Below are positions 37,582-45,915 of a DNA stretch of 64,000 bases, piece after piece. The stretch spans positions 1-64,000 of the forward strand of contig CAYFPI010000006.1 in the NCBI GenBank assembly GCA_964344985.1, read 5' to 3'. Origin of the DNA: Thioglobus_A sp964344985. GTDB lineage: Bacteria > Pseudomonadota > Gammaproteobacteria > PS1 > Pseudothioglobaceae. The translations under genes and the position numbers were made by a program. The notes below the pieces were generated by a model. That model did no database searches, was not told the DNA's origin, and worked only from the letters and a program-made list of their open reading frames with translations. Position 1 is the first letter of the stretch, and every line of letters starts with the position of its first letter.

Positions 37582-38065
37582 GGCTAAAAAATCCAAAAAA
37601 GCAAAAACTAGTTCAAATACGATTGTGCTTAATAAAAAAGCACGACATGACTATTTTATCGAACAAACGCTAGAGGCTGGCCTTTCTTTACAAGGTTGGG
37701 AGGTAAAAAGCCTGCGTGATAACAAAGTACAGATAAAAGAAAGCTACGTTATTTTAAAAGATAATGAGATGTTTTTATTTGGCGCGCACATCTCGGCTTT
37801 AAAAAGTGCTTCAACACATGTGAATACTGATCCAACTCGCACTAGGAAATTACTACTTCATCGTTTAGAAATTAATAGGTTAAAAGATAAAATTAATCAA
37901 AAAGGTGCAACGGTTGTCCCATTAAAGTTGTATTGGAAAAAAGGCAATGTGAAGCTGGAAATTGGCGTGGCTAAGGGTAAAAAAGATCATGATAAACGTC
38001 AAGATATTAAAGCTAAAGATTGGCAGCGTGACAAGCAAAGAGCCTTGAAAGAGTTGAATAGATAA
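37580..38065 (+). CDS. smpB: SsrA (tmRNA)-binding protein SmpB
   Basis: Delivers tmRNA to stalled ribosomes for trans-translation. 161 residues: NKKARHDYFIEQTLEAGLSL, GWEVKSLR, and the basic C-terminal tail ending KGKKDHDKRQDIKAKDWQRD. Divergent from ratA, the same arrangement as in E. coli. The ssrA RNA gene is not visible nearby. Confidence 0.98.
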   Translation: MAKKSKKAKTSSNTIVLNKKARHDYFIEQTLEAGLSLQGWEVKSLRDNKVQIKESYVILKDNEMFLFGAHISALKSASTHVNTDPTRTRKLLLHRLEINRLKDKINQKGATVVPLKLYWKKGNVKLEIGVAKGKKDHDKRQDIKAKDWQRDKQRALKELNR

Positions 38066-38112
38066 TTAGTTTATATTGAATTTAACAATTATCTTTTTTT
38101 TTTTGCAAATAG

Positions 38113-38142
38113 TTGATTTTAAATAAAAAACCTGCTTATAAT
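38113..38142 (+). promoter_or_regulatory. Sigma70 promoter of the HU gene
   Basis: TTGATT (38113-38118), 18 nt, TATAAT (38137-38142). A transcript from here has a leader of about 90 nt rich in T before the HU ribosome binding site (GAGGAG). Confidence 0.65.
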
Positions 38143-38241
38143 TGATTTAGCTAAATACTACTAAGGTTGATGAAATATTTGTATTTCTTGTCGCTTGTTT
38201 TTTTTTGGCTTTTTTATCAAAACGTATTTCGAGGAGAAGAA

Positions 38242-38517
38242 ATGAATAAATCAGAATTAATCGATGCAATTGCATCAGCAGCAAACTTATCAAAAGCAGA
38301 CGCTACTCGCGCACTTAATGCTACTACAGACGCTATTTCTGGCGCTATGGCTAGTGGTGATGGTGTACAGCTAACTGGCTTTGGTTCTTTTGTAGTTAGA
38401 GATCGTGCAGCGCGCACAGGTCGTAACCCACAAACAGGCGCTACTATCCAAATCGCTGCTTCTAAAGTAGCTGCATTTAAAGCAGGTAAGGCGCTTAAAG
38501 ATGCTGTAAACGGTTAA
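38242..38517 (+). CDS. hupB: DNA-binding protein HU
   Basis: Histone-like nucleoid protein of 91 residues starting MNKSELIDAIASAANLSKAD. The flexible DNA-binding arm contains GRNPQTGATIQI and the family motif GFGSFVVRDRAARTGRNP. An in-frame ATG 75 nt upstream would add a hydrophobic extension, but the start at 38242 has the strong GAGGAG site and the normal HU length. alpha- versus beta-type cannot be told here. It has its own promoter and terminator. Confidence 0.95.
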   Translation: MNKSELIDAIASAANLSKADATRALNATTDAISGAMASGDGVQLTGFGSFVVRDRAARTGRNPQTGATIQIAASKVAAFKAGKALKDAVNG

Positions 38518-38538
38518 TCAATTTTCCGTTTTATTTAC

Positions 38539-38562
38539 AAAGCACCTTCGGGTGCTTTTTTT
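38539..38562 (+). terminator. Intrinsic terminator after the HU gene
   Basis: AAGCACC-TTCG-GGTGCTT, a stable UUCG tetraloop hairpin followed by a long T tract, 23 bp after the HU stop. Confidence 0.9.
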
Positions 38563-38598
38563 GTGCCTGAGGATTAGGGTAAAATTTCCACCAAAGTT

Positions 38599-39666
38599 AT
38601 GTCTAATAAGAAGCAAAATTTACTAAATTTAAACCAAAACTCTTTTAATAAGTTGTTTGAAGAGTTGGGTGAAAAGCCTTATCGTACCAAGCAAATCATG
38701 CAGTGGATTTATAAGGCAGGTGAATTTAATTTTGACAACATGCTTAACTTAAGTAAAAAGTTAAGAGAAAAATTATCAGACTCTGCTTATATCTCCCTTC
38801 CAGAAGTTATTAAACAAAATTTAGCGCTAGATGGTGTTATTAAATGGGTGTTGGATTTGGGAAAAGGTAATCATATTGAGATGGTCTACATTCCTGAGAA
38901 TGATCGTGGAACGTTGTGCATTTCATCTCAAGTAGGCTGTGCACTTGCATGTACTTTTTGTTCAACAGGTATGCAGGGTTTTAATCGTAATTTAACTACA
39001 GCTGAAATTATCTCTCAAGTAATCATTGCTAATCAGTATTTAAACCCTAAGGGAAAGAGAATTTCTAATGTTGTATTTATGGGAATGGGAGAGCCTTTAC
39101 TGAACGAAGAGGCGGTTTATAATGCGTGTGATTTATTGCTAGATGATTTGGCGTTTGGACTCTCTAGAAGAAAAGTAACAATCTCTAGCTCCGGTGTAGT
39201 GCCTGCACTATATAGAATGAGTGAGCGTACACCGGTCAGTCTTGCGATTTCACTTCATGCACCAAATGACAATCTTCGTGATGAATTAGTTCCTATTAAT
39301 CAAAAATATCCAATTAGTGAATTATTGTCCGCTTGTAGAGCTTACCTATCGGCTGGCACCCAAGAAAGACATATATTGATTGAATACGTAATGCTAGAGG
39401 GTGTTAATGACACTCCAGAACATGCAAACCAACTAGCAGGCTTGTTAAAAGGAATGGCTGTTAAAGTAAATTTAATTCCATTTAATCCCTTTCCTCAAAC
39501 AAAATACAATACTTCAAAGTCTAGGGTTATTGAAAAATTTCAAGATCTTTTATATGCTAAAGGTATTCGAACCATGACCAGGCGCACCCGCGGAGAGGAT
39601 GTTGATGCAGCCTGCGGACAATTAGCCGGACAAGTAAAAGACAAAACTAAAAGAACACATGCTTGA
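38599..39666 (+). CDS. rlmN: Dual-specificity 23S rRNA/tRNA adenine C2-methyltransferase
   Basis: Radical-SAM enzyme that methylates A2503 of 23S rRNA and A37 of some tRNAs. 355 residues. The 4Fe-4S motif CxxxCxxC is in GCALACTFCSTGMQG; SAM contacts in MGMGEPLLN; the catalytic Cys pair includes the Cys of DVDAACGQLAG near the C-terminus. It overlaps the small membrane-protein gene by 8 nt, which in turn overlaps ispG. Confidence 0.98.
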   Translation: MSNKKQNLLNLNQNSFNKLFEELGEKPYRTKQIMQWIYKAGEFNFDNMLNLSKKLREKLSDSAYISLPEVIKQNLALDGVIKWVLDLGKGNHIEMVYIPENDRGTLCISSQVGCALACTFCSTGMQGFNRNLTTAEIISQVIIANQYLNPKGKRISNVVFMGMGEPLLNEEAVYNACDLLLDDLAFGLSRRKVTISSSGVVPALYRMSERTPVSLAISLHAPNDNLRDELVPINQKYPISELLSACRAYLSAGTQERHILIEYVMLEGVNDTPEHANQLAGLLKGMAVKVNLIPFNPFPQTKYNTSKSRVIEKFQDLLYAKGIRTMTRRTRGEDVDAACGQLAGQVKDKTKRTHA

Positions 39667-39964
39667 AGGTGTTGATTATTATCCAAGAAAAACCAAGAAA
39701 AAACCTAAGTTAAAAATAGGAGTTTTTGGTCTATTAGCTGTTGTTTTACTTGTTTATTTTTATTTAAATTTGGATAAAACGCCTGCAAAATCTAGTGTTA
39801 GCAAAACAACCTTTGTTATCAGTAAAGCTAAAAAACAAGAAAATGAGGTTGCTAGCAGTATAATAATCAAATCAAATAATAGCTATCAGCCTGTTAAGAT
39901 TGACAAGCGTGTAAAAAGCGACAAAGGGTTAGACGAGGTGATACAAAGTTATCAGAAAAAATGA
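39659..39964 (+). CDS. Small single-pass membrane protein between rlmN and ispG
   Basis: 101 residues: a basic cytoplasmic N-terminus (YYPRKTKKKPKLK), one membrane segment (IGVFGLLAVVLLVYFYL) and a polar tail of about 60 residues on the far side. No family recognised. It sits where many gammaproteobacteria carry pilF and/or rodZ between rlmN and ispG; it lacks the RodZ helix-turn-helix. Overlaps on both sides (8 nt with rlmN, 4 nt ATGA with ispG) support it being a real, coupled gene. Confidence 0.75.
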   Translation: MLEGVDYYPRKTKKKPKLKIGVFGLLAVVLLVYFYLNLDKTPAKSSVSKTTFVISKAKKQENEVASSIIIKSNNSYQPVKIDKRVKSDKGLDEVIQSYQKK

Positions 39965-41037
39965 AGCCAATACACACAATTAGTAGAAGAAAATCTAGGC
40001 AAATTTTTGTCGGCAATGTAGCTGTTGGTGGTGATGCGCCAATCTCTGTGCAGAGCATGACCAATACCGACACAACAAATGTTAAAGCAACGCTCAGTCA
40101 AATTAAATCTATTGAGAATGCTGGTGCTGATTTAGTGCGTGTATCCATTCCTACTATGGAAGCAGCAGAGGCCTTTAAAGAGATTAAAAAACAAACAAGC
40201 ATTCCTTTAATTACAGATATTCATTTTGATTACAAGATTGCTTTAAAAGTGGCAGAATATGGTGCTGACTGTTTACGTATTAACCCTGGCAATATTGGCC
40301 GTGAGGATCGTGTTCGTGAGGTGGTGGCTTCAGCTAAAGATCATAATATTCCGATTCGTATCGGTGTTAATGCAGGCTCTTTAGAAAAAGACTTGCAAAA
40401 AAAATATACTGAGCCCACACCAGAGGCCATGGTTGAGTCTGCTTTCAGACACATCGATATTTTAAATAAGCTCGATTTTGATAATTTTAAAATTTCTCTA
40501 AAAGCCAGTGAAATTTTTATGACTGTGTTTGCCTATCGCCAACTGGCCTCTCAAATTGATAATCCGCTTCATTTAGGTATTACTGAGGCAGGTTCTTTTA
40601 GATCTGGTACGGTCAAATCATCAATAGGTCTTGGGTTGTTATTGTCTGAAGGAATTGGAGATACCATTCGTGTTTCTTTGGCTTCTGACCCGGTAGATGA
40701 AATACGAGTTGGCTTTGATATTTTAAAATCTTTAAATTTGCGACACAAAGGCGTTAATTTGATTGCTTGTCCATCTTGCTCAAGACAAAAATTTGATGTA
40801 ATTAAAGTAGTAAATGAGCTTGAATCTCGCTTAGAAGATGTTAACGAACCAATTGATGCTGCAGTTATTGGTTGTGTAGTTAATGGCCCAGGTGAGGCAA
40901 AAGCGGTTTCTGTAGGATTAACAGGTGGAGAGCCGAACCTAATGTATTTAGATGGCAGGACACACGCTAAAGTAAGTAATGAGAGTTTGGTGGATGAGCT
41001 TGAGGCGCAAATTCGAGCTTCAATTAAAAAACCTTAA
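39961..41037 (+). CDS. ispG: 4-hydroxy-3-methylbut-2-en-1-yl diphosphate synthase
   Basis: 4Fe-4S enzyme of the MEP isoprenoid pathway (GcpE). 358 residues, the short bacterial form without the plant-type insert. VQSMTNTDTTN opens the TIM barrel; cluster Cys are in IACPSCSRQKFD and VIGCVVNGPGEAK. Its ATG overlaps the stop of the small membrane protein. It converges on DUF2062 with a 4-nt overlap. dxs, for the first step of the same pathway, is 0.5 kb away on the other strand. Confidence 0.98.
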   Translation: MKPIHTISRRKSRQIFVGNVAVGGDAPISVQSMTNTDTTNVKATLSQIKSIENAGADLVRVSIPTMEAAEAFKEIKKQTSIPLITDIHFDYKIALKVAEYGADCLRINPGNIGREDRVREVVASAKDHNIPIRIGVNAGSLEKDLQKKYTEPTPEAMVESAFRHIDILNKLDFDNFKISLKASEIFMTVFAYRQLASQIDNPLHLGITEAGSFRSGTVKSSIGLGLLLSEGIGDTIRVSLASDPVDEIRVGFDILKSLNLRHKGVNLIACPSCSRQKFDVIKVVNELESRLEDVNEPIDAAVIGCVVNGPGEAKAVSVGLTGGEPNLMYLDGRTHAKVSNESLVDELEAQIRASIKKP

Positions 41038-41528
41038 GATCTTTTAATTCTTTTATAAACTCTTAGTCGGTAAATCAGTTGAATTGAAAAGTATCCAATA
41101 ACAGCGCTTGCTGTTGAAACTAATAAACACCCCAGCAAAAACGGCTGCCAAATTGTATCAAATACTTGCCAAACATACTCTAGCGACATGACAAAATCAT
41201 TTTCAATACCAACACCTAAAATCCAAGCGCCTAGCTTATAACAGCCATAAAAAATTGGTGGCATGGTTAGTGGGTTAGTGATCCAAACCAGAGCGATAGA
41301 CAAGGGCAGGTTGGCACTAAAAATAACAGCACCTGGTGCAGCTAATAACATTTGAAAAGGCACAGGAATAAAAGCACAAAACAAGCCTACTGCAAAGGCT
41401 TTGGAGATTGATCTTCGGTTAAAATTCCACAGACTAGAGTCATGCAAATGCTTGCTTAGCCAACCTAAATGCTTGTGATTTTTTATCTTATCTGGATGAG
41501 GCGCATGCTTTTTGAGTAGTTTTTTCAT
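41034..41528 (-). CDS. DUF2062 membrane protein
   Basis: 164 residues. A polar N-terminus (HLHDSSLWNFNRRSISKAFAVGLF) precedes three to four hydrophobic segments, including VPFQMLLAAPGAVIF and IALVWITNPLTMPPIFYG, the hallmark NPLTxPPxF stretch of DUF2062. The function is not established. Its start overlaps the end of dxs by 4 nt, indicating co-translation. Confidence 0.85.
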   Translation of the reverse strand: MKKLLKKHAPHPDKIKNHKHLGWLSKHLHDSSLWNFNRRSISKAFAVGLFCAFIPVPFQMLLAAPGAVIFSANLPLSIALVWITNPLTMPPIFYGCYKLGAWILGVGIENDFVMSLEYVWQVFDTIWQPFLLGCLLVSTASAVIGYFSIQLIYRLRVYKRIKRS

Positions 41529-43324
41529 GACGCTGCATTAATAATGCCTTGAGCATTAAGTCCGTACAAGTCATAAAGCTCGTCCTGAGAGCCTTGTTCG
41601 GTAAATTCGTCCGGCAATCCTAGGATTGTGAGAGATGTTTGAATATTGTTCTGATGCAAAAATTCACTCACACTGCTGCCAGCGCCTGCAGAAATAGCAT
41701 TATCTTCAATTGAAATAAGCTGGGCGTGCGTTTTACTTAGCTCTAGAATTAGACTCTCATCCAAAGGTTTAACAAAACGCATGTCAACAACACTTGCGCC
41801 CAATTCATTGCCCGCTTCAAGCGCACTATCAAGCATGGTTCCAAAAGCAAGAATAGCGGTATTTTCACCCTTTAGTACAACCTCTCCTTTGCCTATTTCT
41901 AGTGTGTCAGTACTAACAAAATCATGTGTTGATGAATTGCCACGAGGGTAGCGAATACAAATAGAACCTGATGTATTAAACGCAGTATTTAGCATTTGAT
42001 ATAGTTGAGTGGCATTACTAGGTGCCATAATAATAAGATTTGGAATGCATCTTAAAAAACTCAGATCAAAACTACCAGCATGGGTTGCGCCGTCGCTACC
42101 CACTAATCCTGCTCTATCAATAGCAAAAATAACGTTTAAATTTTGTAGAGCAATATCATGAATTAACTGATCATATCCGCGCTGTAGGAAAGTTGAATAA
42201 ATAGCAACAACAGGTTTTAGTCCCTGAACAGACAAACCGCCTGCAAAGGTAATGGCGTGCTGCTCTGCAATGCCTACATCGAAGTATTGGTTTGGATAGT
42301 TTTTTTCAAAATCACTCATGCCAGAGCCTGTGCACATTGCCGGGGTAATGGCGATTAAGTCTTGATTGTGTTTGGCAGTATTATTTAACCAAGTTCCAAA
42401 TACATCGCTATAACTAGGAAAATCATTAGCAAGAGATTTAGCAGGTGCCACCCCATGAAACTTGCACGGGTCATTTTCAGCACGCTCTAAGCCATAGCCT
42501 TTTTTAGTAATAATATGCAACAAGCGAGGCTTGTTTTGTTGCTTAAGATTTTGCAGTGTTTTGATAAGTGTCGGTAAGTCATGTCCATCAATGGGGCCAT
42601 AATATTCAATGCCCAATTCCTCAAACAAAGTAGAGGGCAGCACCATGCCTTTAAGATGCTCTTCTGATCGTTTGGCGAACTCATGAATCATCGGCACTTT
42701 TTCTAAAAAATCTAATGATTTGGTTTTCATGGTTGAATAAACCTTTCCAGAGATTAATTTGGTAAGGTATTTGTTCATTGCACCAACATTTTTAGAAATG
42801 CTCATATCATTATCATTCAAAATAATGAGTAAATCTGCATTTGAGTCACCTGCATGATTAAGCGCTTCAAATGACATGCCGCCGGTTAATGCACCATCTC
42901 CAATAACCGCTACAGATTTTTTTTGACTGTTTGCTAGATTGTTGGCTACCGCAATACCTAAAGCACTACTGATTGAAGTGGATGAGTGTCCTGCGCCAAA
43001 ACTATCATGCTCGCTTTCTGATCTCTTGGTAAAGCCAGACAGGCCGTCTTTCTGCCTGAGTGTGTGCATCTTGTTAAAGCGACCTGTGAGTATTTTATGC
43101 GTATAAGCCTGATGACCCACATCAAAGACAAAGCTGTCTTCTGGCGTATTAAACACGTAATGCATAGCAATTGACATTTCCACAGTGCCTAGATTTGGTG
43201 CCAGATGCCCGCCTGTTTCTTGTGTATTGCTGATTAAAAATGATCGAATTTCATCCGCCAAAGACCCAAGTTGAGTCATGCTCAATTGTTTAATATCTTG
43301 TGGTGAGTGAATTTTATCAAGCAC
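41525..43324 (-). CDS. dxs: 1-deoxy-D-xylulose-5-phosphate synthase
   Basis: TPP-dependent first enzyme of the MEP pathway. 599 residues. TPP/Mg2+ site GDGALTGGMSFEALNHAG with the later Asn of LNDNDMSIS; the pyrimidine-domain Glu in FDVGIAEQHAITFAGG; transketolase C-terminal domain at the end. A little shorter than the E. coli enzyme (620) but complete across all three domains. Confidence 0.98.
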   Translation of the reverse strand: MLDKIHSPQDIKQLSMTQLGSLADEIRSFLISNTQETGGHLAPNLGTVEMSIAMHYVFNTPEDSFVFDVGHQAYTHKILTGRFNKMHTLRQKDGLSGFTKRSESEHDSFGAGHSSTSISSALGIAVANNLANSQKKSVAVIGDGALTGGMSFEALNHAGDSNADLLIILNDNDMSISKNVGAMNKYLTKLISGKVYSTMKTKSLDFLEKVPMIHEFAKRSEEHLKGMVLPSTLFEELGIEYYGPIDGHDLPTLIKTLQNLKQQNKPRLLHIITKKGYGLERAENDPCKFHGVAPAKSLANDFPSYSDVFGTWLNNTAKHNQDLIAITPAMCTGSGMSDFEKNYPNQYFDVGIAEQHAITFAGGLSVQGLKPVVAIYSTFLQRGYDQLIHDIALQNLNVIFAIDRAGLVGSDGATHAGSFDLSFLRCIPNLIIMAPSNATQLYQMLNTAFNTSGSICIRYPRGNSSTHDFVSTDTLEIGKGEVVLKGENTAILAFGTMLDSALEAGNELGASVVDMRFVKPLDESLILELSKTHAQLISIEDNAISAGAGSSVSEFLHQNNIQTSLTILGLPDEFTEQGSQDELYDLYGLNAQGIINAAS

Positions 43325-43376
43325 GCTAAAATAACCTTGTTCTAAAGAATGATATTATACGCAAGCAGGGTATTGG

Positions 43377-44732
43377 CTACCAAGAAGGGCGACGAATTTT
43401 CTGCTGCGGATCTTTTTGAATATTTTTGTTTTTAATGGTTATTTTTTCGTCAAAATTTCTAGCAATAAAGCCCAGCTCTGGATTGATGGTTTTCATTGGA
43501 ATCCAGACTCGATAACCGCTACCTTTGGCCACTTCTAGTTCTTCGTTATATTCAGTAGTTATGGAATCAACTGTTGTATGAAAACACTCATTAGGTAAAA
43601 CAACCTCAATTGAATCGCCAACACTAAATTTATTTTTTGCCTCAATCAGTGCTTTTCCGTCTTTATAGTCAAGAATTTCACCTACTACTTGTTGTTTGTT
43701 TGAGCGCGAATAATTGTCAAAATAGGTTTGTAATTCTTCAGGCTGATGTCTACGATAAAATCCGTCAGTGTAACCTCTATTAGCGAGATTTTCCAACACA
43801 CCAAATGCCTCTGGATTAAACTCTTTGCCAGCCATGGCATCATCAATGGCTTGTTTGTATACTTGTGCAGTACGCGCAGCATAATAATGCGACTTAGTGC
43901 GACCTTCAATTTTTAACGAGTCAATACCCATTTGAGTCAAAGTGTGCACATGCTCAATGGCACGCAAGTCCTTTGAGTTCATGATATAAGTGCCGTGTTC
44001 ATCCTCAAAAGCAGGCATTAGCTCACCAGGGCGACCTTCCTCCTCAAGTAGCACCACTTGATCTTCTGGCGCTTTAATTTCAACTGCCTTAATATCCCCT
44101 TCAATGGTTTCTTCTGCCGCTTTAACATCATACTTCCAACGACATGAATTAGTGCAAGAGCCTTGGTTTGGGTCTCGATGATTAAAGTATCCTGACAATA
44201 AGCAACGACCAGAATAAGCAATACAAAGCGCGCCATGAACAAATACTTCAAGCTCAATATCTGGACATTCTTGGCGAATTTCCCTTACCTCATCGAGTGA
44301 TAACTCCCTAGAAAGGATAATACGACTAATGCCAGCATTTTTCCAAAATTTAACCGTGGCATAGTTAATAGTATTGGCCTGTACAGATAGATGAATTACT
44401 TGTTCTGGGAATTTTTCCTTGACCATCATAATCAAACCAGGATCTGCCATAATTAATGCATCGGGGCCTAATTCAACCACTGGCTCAATGTCATTCATAT
44501 AGGTTTTGATTTTGGCGTTATGAGGAATAATATTAGAAGCAACAAAAAACTTTTTGTTATTCTCATGCGCCTCAACAATGCCTTGTTTAAGCGTGTCAAA
44601 ATCAAAAGAATTATTGCGCACTCGCAAAGAGTATCTCGGCTGTCCTGCATAAACTGCATCAGCACCATACGCATATGCATAACGCATATGTTTTAAAGAG
44701 CCAGCAGGAGAGAGAAGTTCAGGTCTATTCAT
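43377..44732 (-). CDS. trhP: U32-family tRNA hydroxylation protein TrhP (YegQ)
   Basis: 451 residues. Starts RPELLSPAGSLKHMRYAYAYGADAVYAGQ; the U32 signature is in EVFVHGALCIAYSGRCLLSGYFNHRDPNQGSC-type sequence with the conserved Cys set (CIAYSGRC, GSCTNSC). YegQ/TrhP and related U32 proteins support 5-hydroxyuridine formation at tRNA U34 using prephenate in E. coli. The peptidase label is historical. Diverges from the methyltransferase gene. Confidence 0.92.
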   Translation of the reverse strand: MNRPELLSPAGSLKHMRYAYAYGADAVYAGQPRYSLRVRNNSFDFDTLKQGIVEAHENNKKFFVASNIIPHNAKIKTYMNDIEPVVELGPDALIMADPGLIMMVKEKFPEQVIHLSVQANTINYATVKFWKNAGISRIILSRELSLDEVREIRQECPDIELEVFVHGALCIAYSGRCLLSGYFNHRDPNQGSCTNSCRWKYDVKAAEETIEGDIKAVEIKAPEDQVVLLEEEGRPGELMPAFEDEHGTYIMNSKDLRAIEHVHTLTQMGIDSLKIEGRTKSHYYAARTAQVYKQAIDDAMAGKEFNPEAFGVLENLANRGYTDGFYRRHQPEELQTYFDNYSRSNKQQVVGEILDYKDGKALIEAKNKFSVGDSIEVVLPNECFHTTVDSITTEYNEELEVAKGSGYRVWIPMKTINPELGFIARNFDEKITIKNKNIQKDPQQKIRRPSW

Positions 44733-44788
44733 GAGGTGTATTTTATCATCGAAATTAACACCGATACCCTTAGGTATAATGATGCGAT

Positions 44789-45379
44789 ATGTTTAATCGT
44801 GACGACATTCCCAAACTAAAACAAGATTTGACAATTGAGTCTAATCTTCTTGATCAATCGTTAAAGTTAAAAACTCGCTGGGGTGTATTTTCACCCAGAG
44901 CGATCGATGATGGTACTGTGTTATTTATGAAATATTTAGATATTAACAATAATGACAAGTGTCTAGATTTGGGTTGCGGATATGGTCCGATTGGGCTCAG
45001 TGTCGCAAAGGTTTGCACAAGTGGAGAGGTGCATATGGTTGATAAGGATTTTGTGGCTGTTGAGTTGTCTAATGCAAATGCCAAGCTCAACAATATTAAT
45101 AATGCAAAAGCGTACTTATCAGATGCCTTTTCAGCAGTTGATAAAAAAGAGTATTTTGATCAAGTATTGTCAAATGTGCCTGCAAAAGTAGGCAGAGAAC
45201 AGCTGAGCATTATCCTTTATGATGCTTATGATGCACTTAAACCTGGTGGGAAAATAACATTTGTTACCATTAATGGCTTGCGCCACTTTATTAAGGATAA
45301 TTTCAAGTCTGTTTTTGGAAATTATAAAAAATTAAAACAAGGGCAAAAATACACAATTGCCCAAGCAGTTAAACACTAG
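44789..45379 (+). CDS. Class I SAM-dependent methyltransferase (RsmC/YbxB-like)
   Basis: 196 residues, a single MTS domain. The SAM-binding motif is CLDLGCGYGPIGLSVAK; the acidic loop VHMVDKDFVAVELS follows. The usual catalytic NPPF/Y is replaced by NVPAK (VLSNVPAKVGREQ). The N-terminal SKLKTRWGVFSPRAIDDGT-like stretch matches RsmC/YbxB proteins. The substrate is unknown: RNA is likely from the family, but the altered motif makes that uncertain. Confidence 0.8.
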   Translation: MFNRDDIPKLKQDLTIESNLLDQSLKLKTRWGVFSPRAIDDGTVLFMKYLDINNNDKCLDLGCGYGPIGLSVAKVCTSGEVHMVDKDFVAVELSNANAKLNNINNAKAYLSDAFSAVDKKEYFDQVLSNVPAKVGREQLSIILYDAYDALKPGGKITFVTINGLRHFIKDNFKSVFGNYKKLKQGQKYTIAQAVKH

Positions 45380-45384
45380 ATTAA

Positions 45385-45423
45385 TTGCACAGCTAATAAT
45401 ATACGAGTAAAATACTCGGGATT
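45385..45423 (+). promoter_or_regulatory. grxD promoter overlapped by an IscR-like palindrome
   Basis: TTGCAC (45385-45390), 17 nt, TAAAAT (45408-45413) form a sigma70-type promoter. The palindrome CGAGTAAAATACTCG with flanking ATA and GGGAT covers the -10 element (about 45401-45423). The ACTCGGGA half resembles IscR type 1 sites known upstream of iscR. Monothiol glutaredoxins belong to Fe-S metabolism, which fits. Confidence 0.5.
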
Positions 45424-45441
45424 AAATACAGGAGTAATAAC

Positions 45442-45771
45442 ATGGACGTAATGCAAAGAATTCAAGCTCAAGTTGATAGCGCACCAATTGTAATTTACAT
45501 GAAGGGTACGCCACAATTCCCACAATGTGGATTTTCAGCACGTGCTGCACAAACGCTAGCAGAAACAGGTGTTGAGTTTGCATATGTGAATATTTTCGAA
45601 GATCAAGAAGTTATGCAAAACCTGCCTGCATTCCAAGATTGGCCAACTTTTCCGCAGATTTATTTCAATTCAGAATTAATGGGTGGTGGTGACATTATCA
45701 TTGAAATGGCAGAGATGGGCACGCTAAAGGGTGAGATGGAATCAGCAGTAGAAAAATTTAACAACAAATAA
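45442..45771 (+). CDS. grxD: Monothiol glutaredoxin, Grx4 family
   Basis: 109 residues. The CGFS active site is in KGTPQFPQCGFSARAAQTL; glutathione contacts in NWPTFPQIY-type sequence (QDWPTFPQIYFNSELMGGGD). Such proteins carry or pass 2Fe-2S clusters, often with BolA partners. No bolA is in the window. It has its own promoter and an IscR-like operator, and is followed by a large inverted repeat. Confidence 0.96.
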   Translation: MDVMQRIQAQVDSAPIVIYMKGTPQFPQCGFSARAAQTLAETGVEFAYVNIFEDQEVMQNLPAFQDWPTFPQIYFNSELMGGGDIIIEMAEMGTLKGEMESAVEKFNNK

Positions 45772-45779
45772 GTCGCGTT

Positions 45780-45879
45780 TTTTTACTTTCTAACCGTGTT
45801 GGATTTTAAAAAATATTCAGTTATGTAGACTTGCTACACGCTTTCATATTTTTAAAATCCGCCTTGCATAAAGTAAAAA
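45780..45879. repeat. Large imperfect inverted repeat downstream of grxD
   Basis: Nested arms: TTTTTACTTT (45780-45789) with AAAGTAAAAA (45870-45879); GGATTTTAAAAAATAT (45801-45816) with ATATTTTTAAAATCC (45846-45860, one A fewer); and an inner TGTAG/CTACA (45824-45828/45834-45838). The whole 100 bp can fold as one long hairpin on either strand. It could terminate grxD or be a miniature dispersed repeat. Confidence 0.75.
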
Positions 45880-45915
45880 TACTTGCTTATTTTTAATGTC
45901 AATATTGGGCACTAG

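Noticed and set aside
38066..38166. Possible tmRNA gene next to smpB
   Set aside because: The interval is about 100 bp, contains no tRNA-like ends or tag-coding frame, and is explained by the HU promoter.
38167..38241. Longer N-terminus of HU with a hydrophobic segment
   Set aside because: The start at 38242 has a strong ribosome site and gives the standard 91-residue HU; the upstream part lies in the leader.
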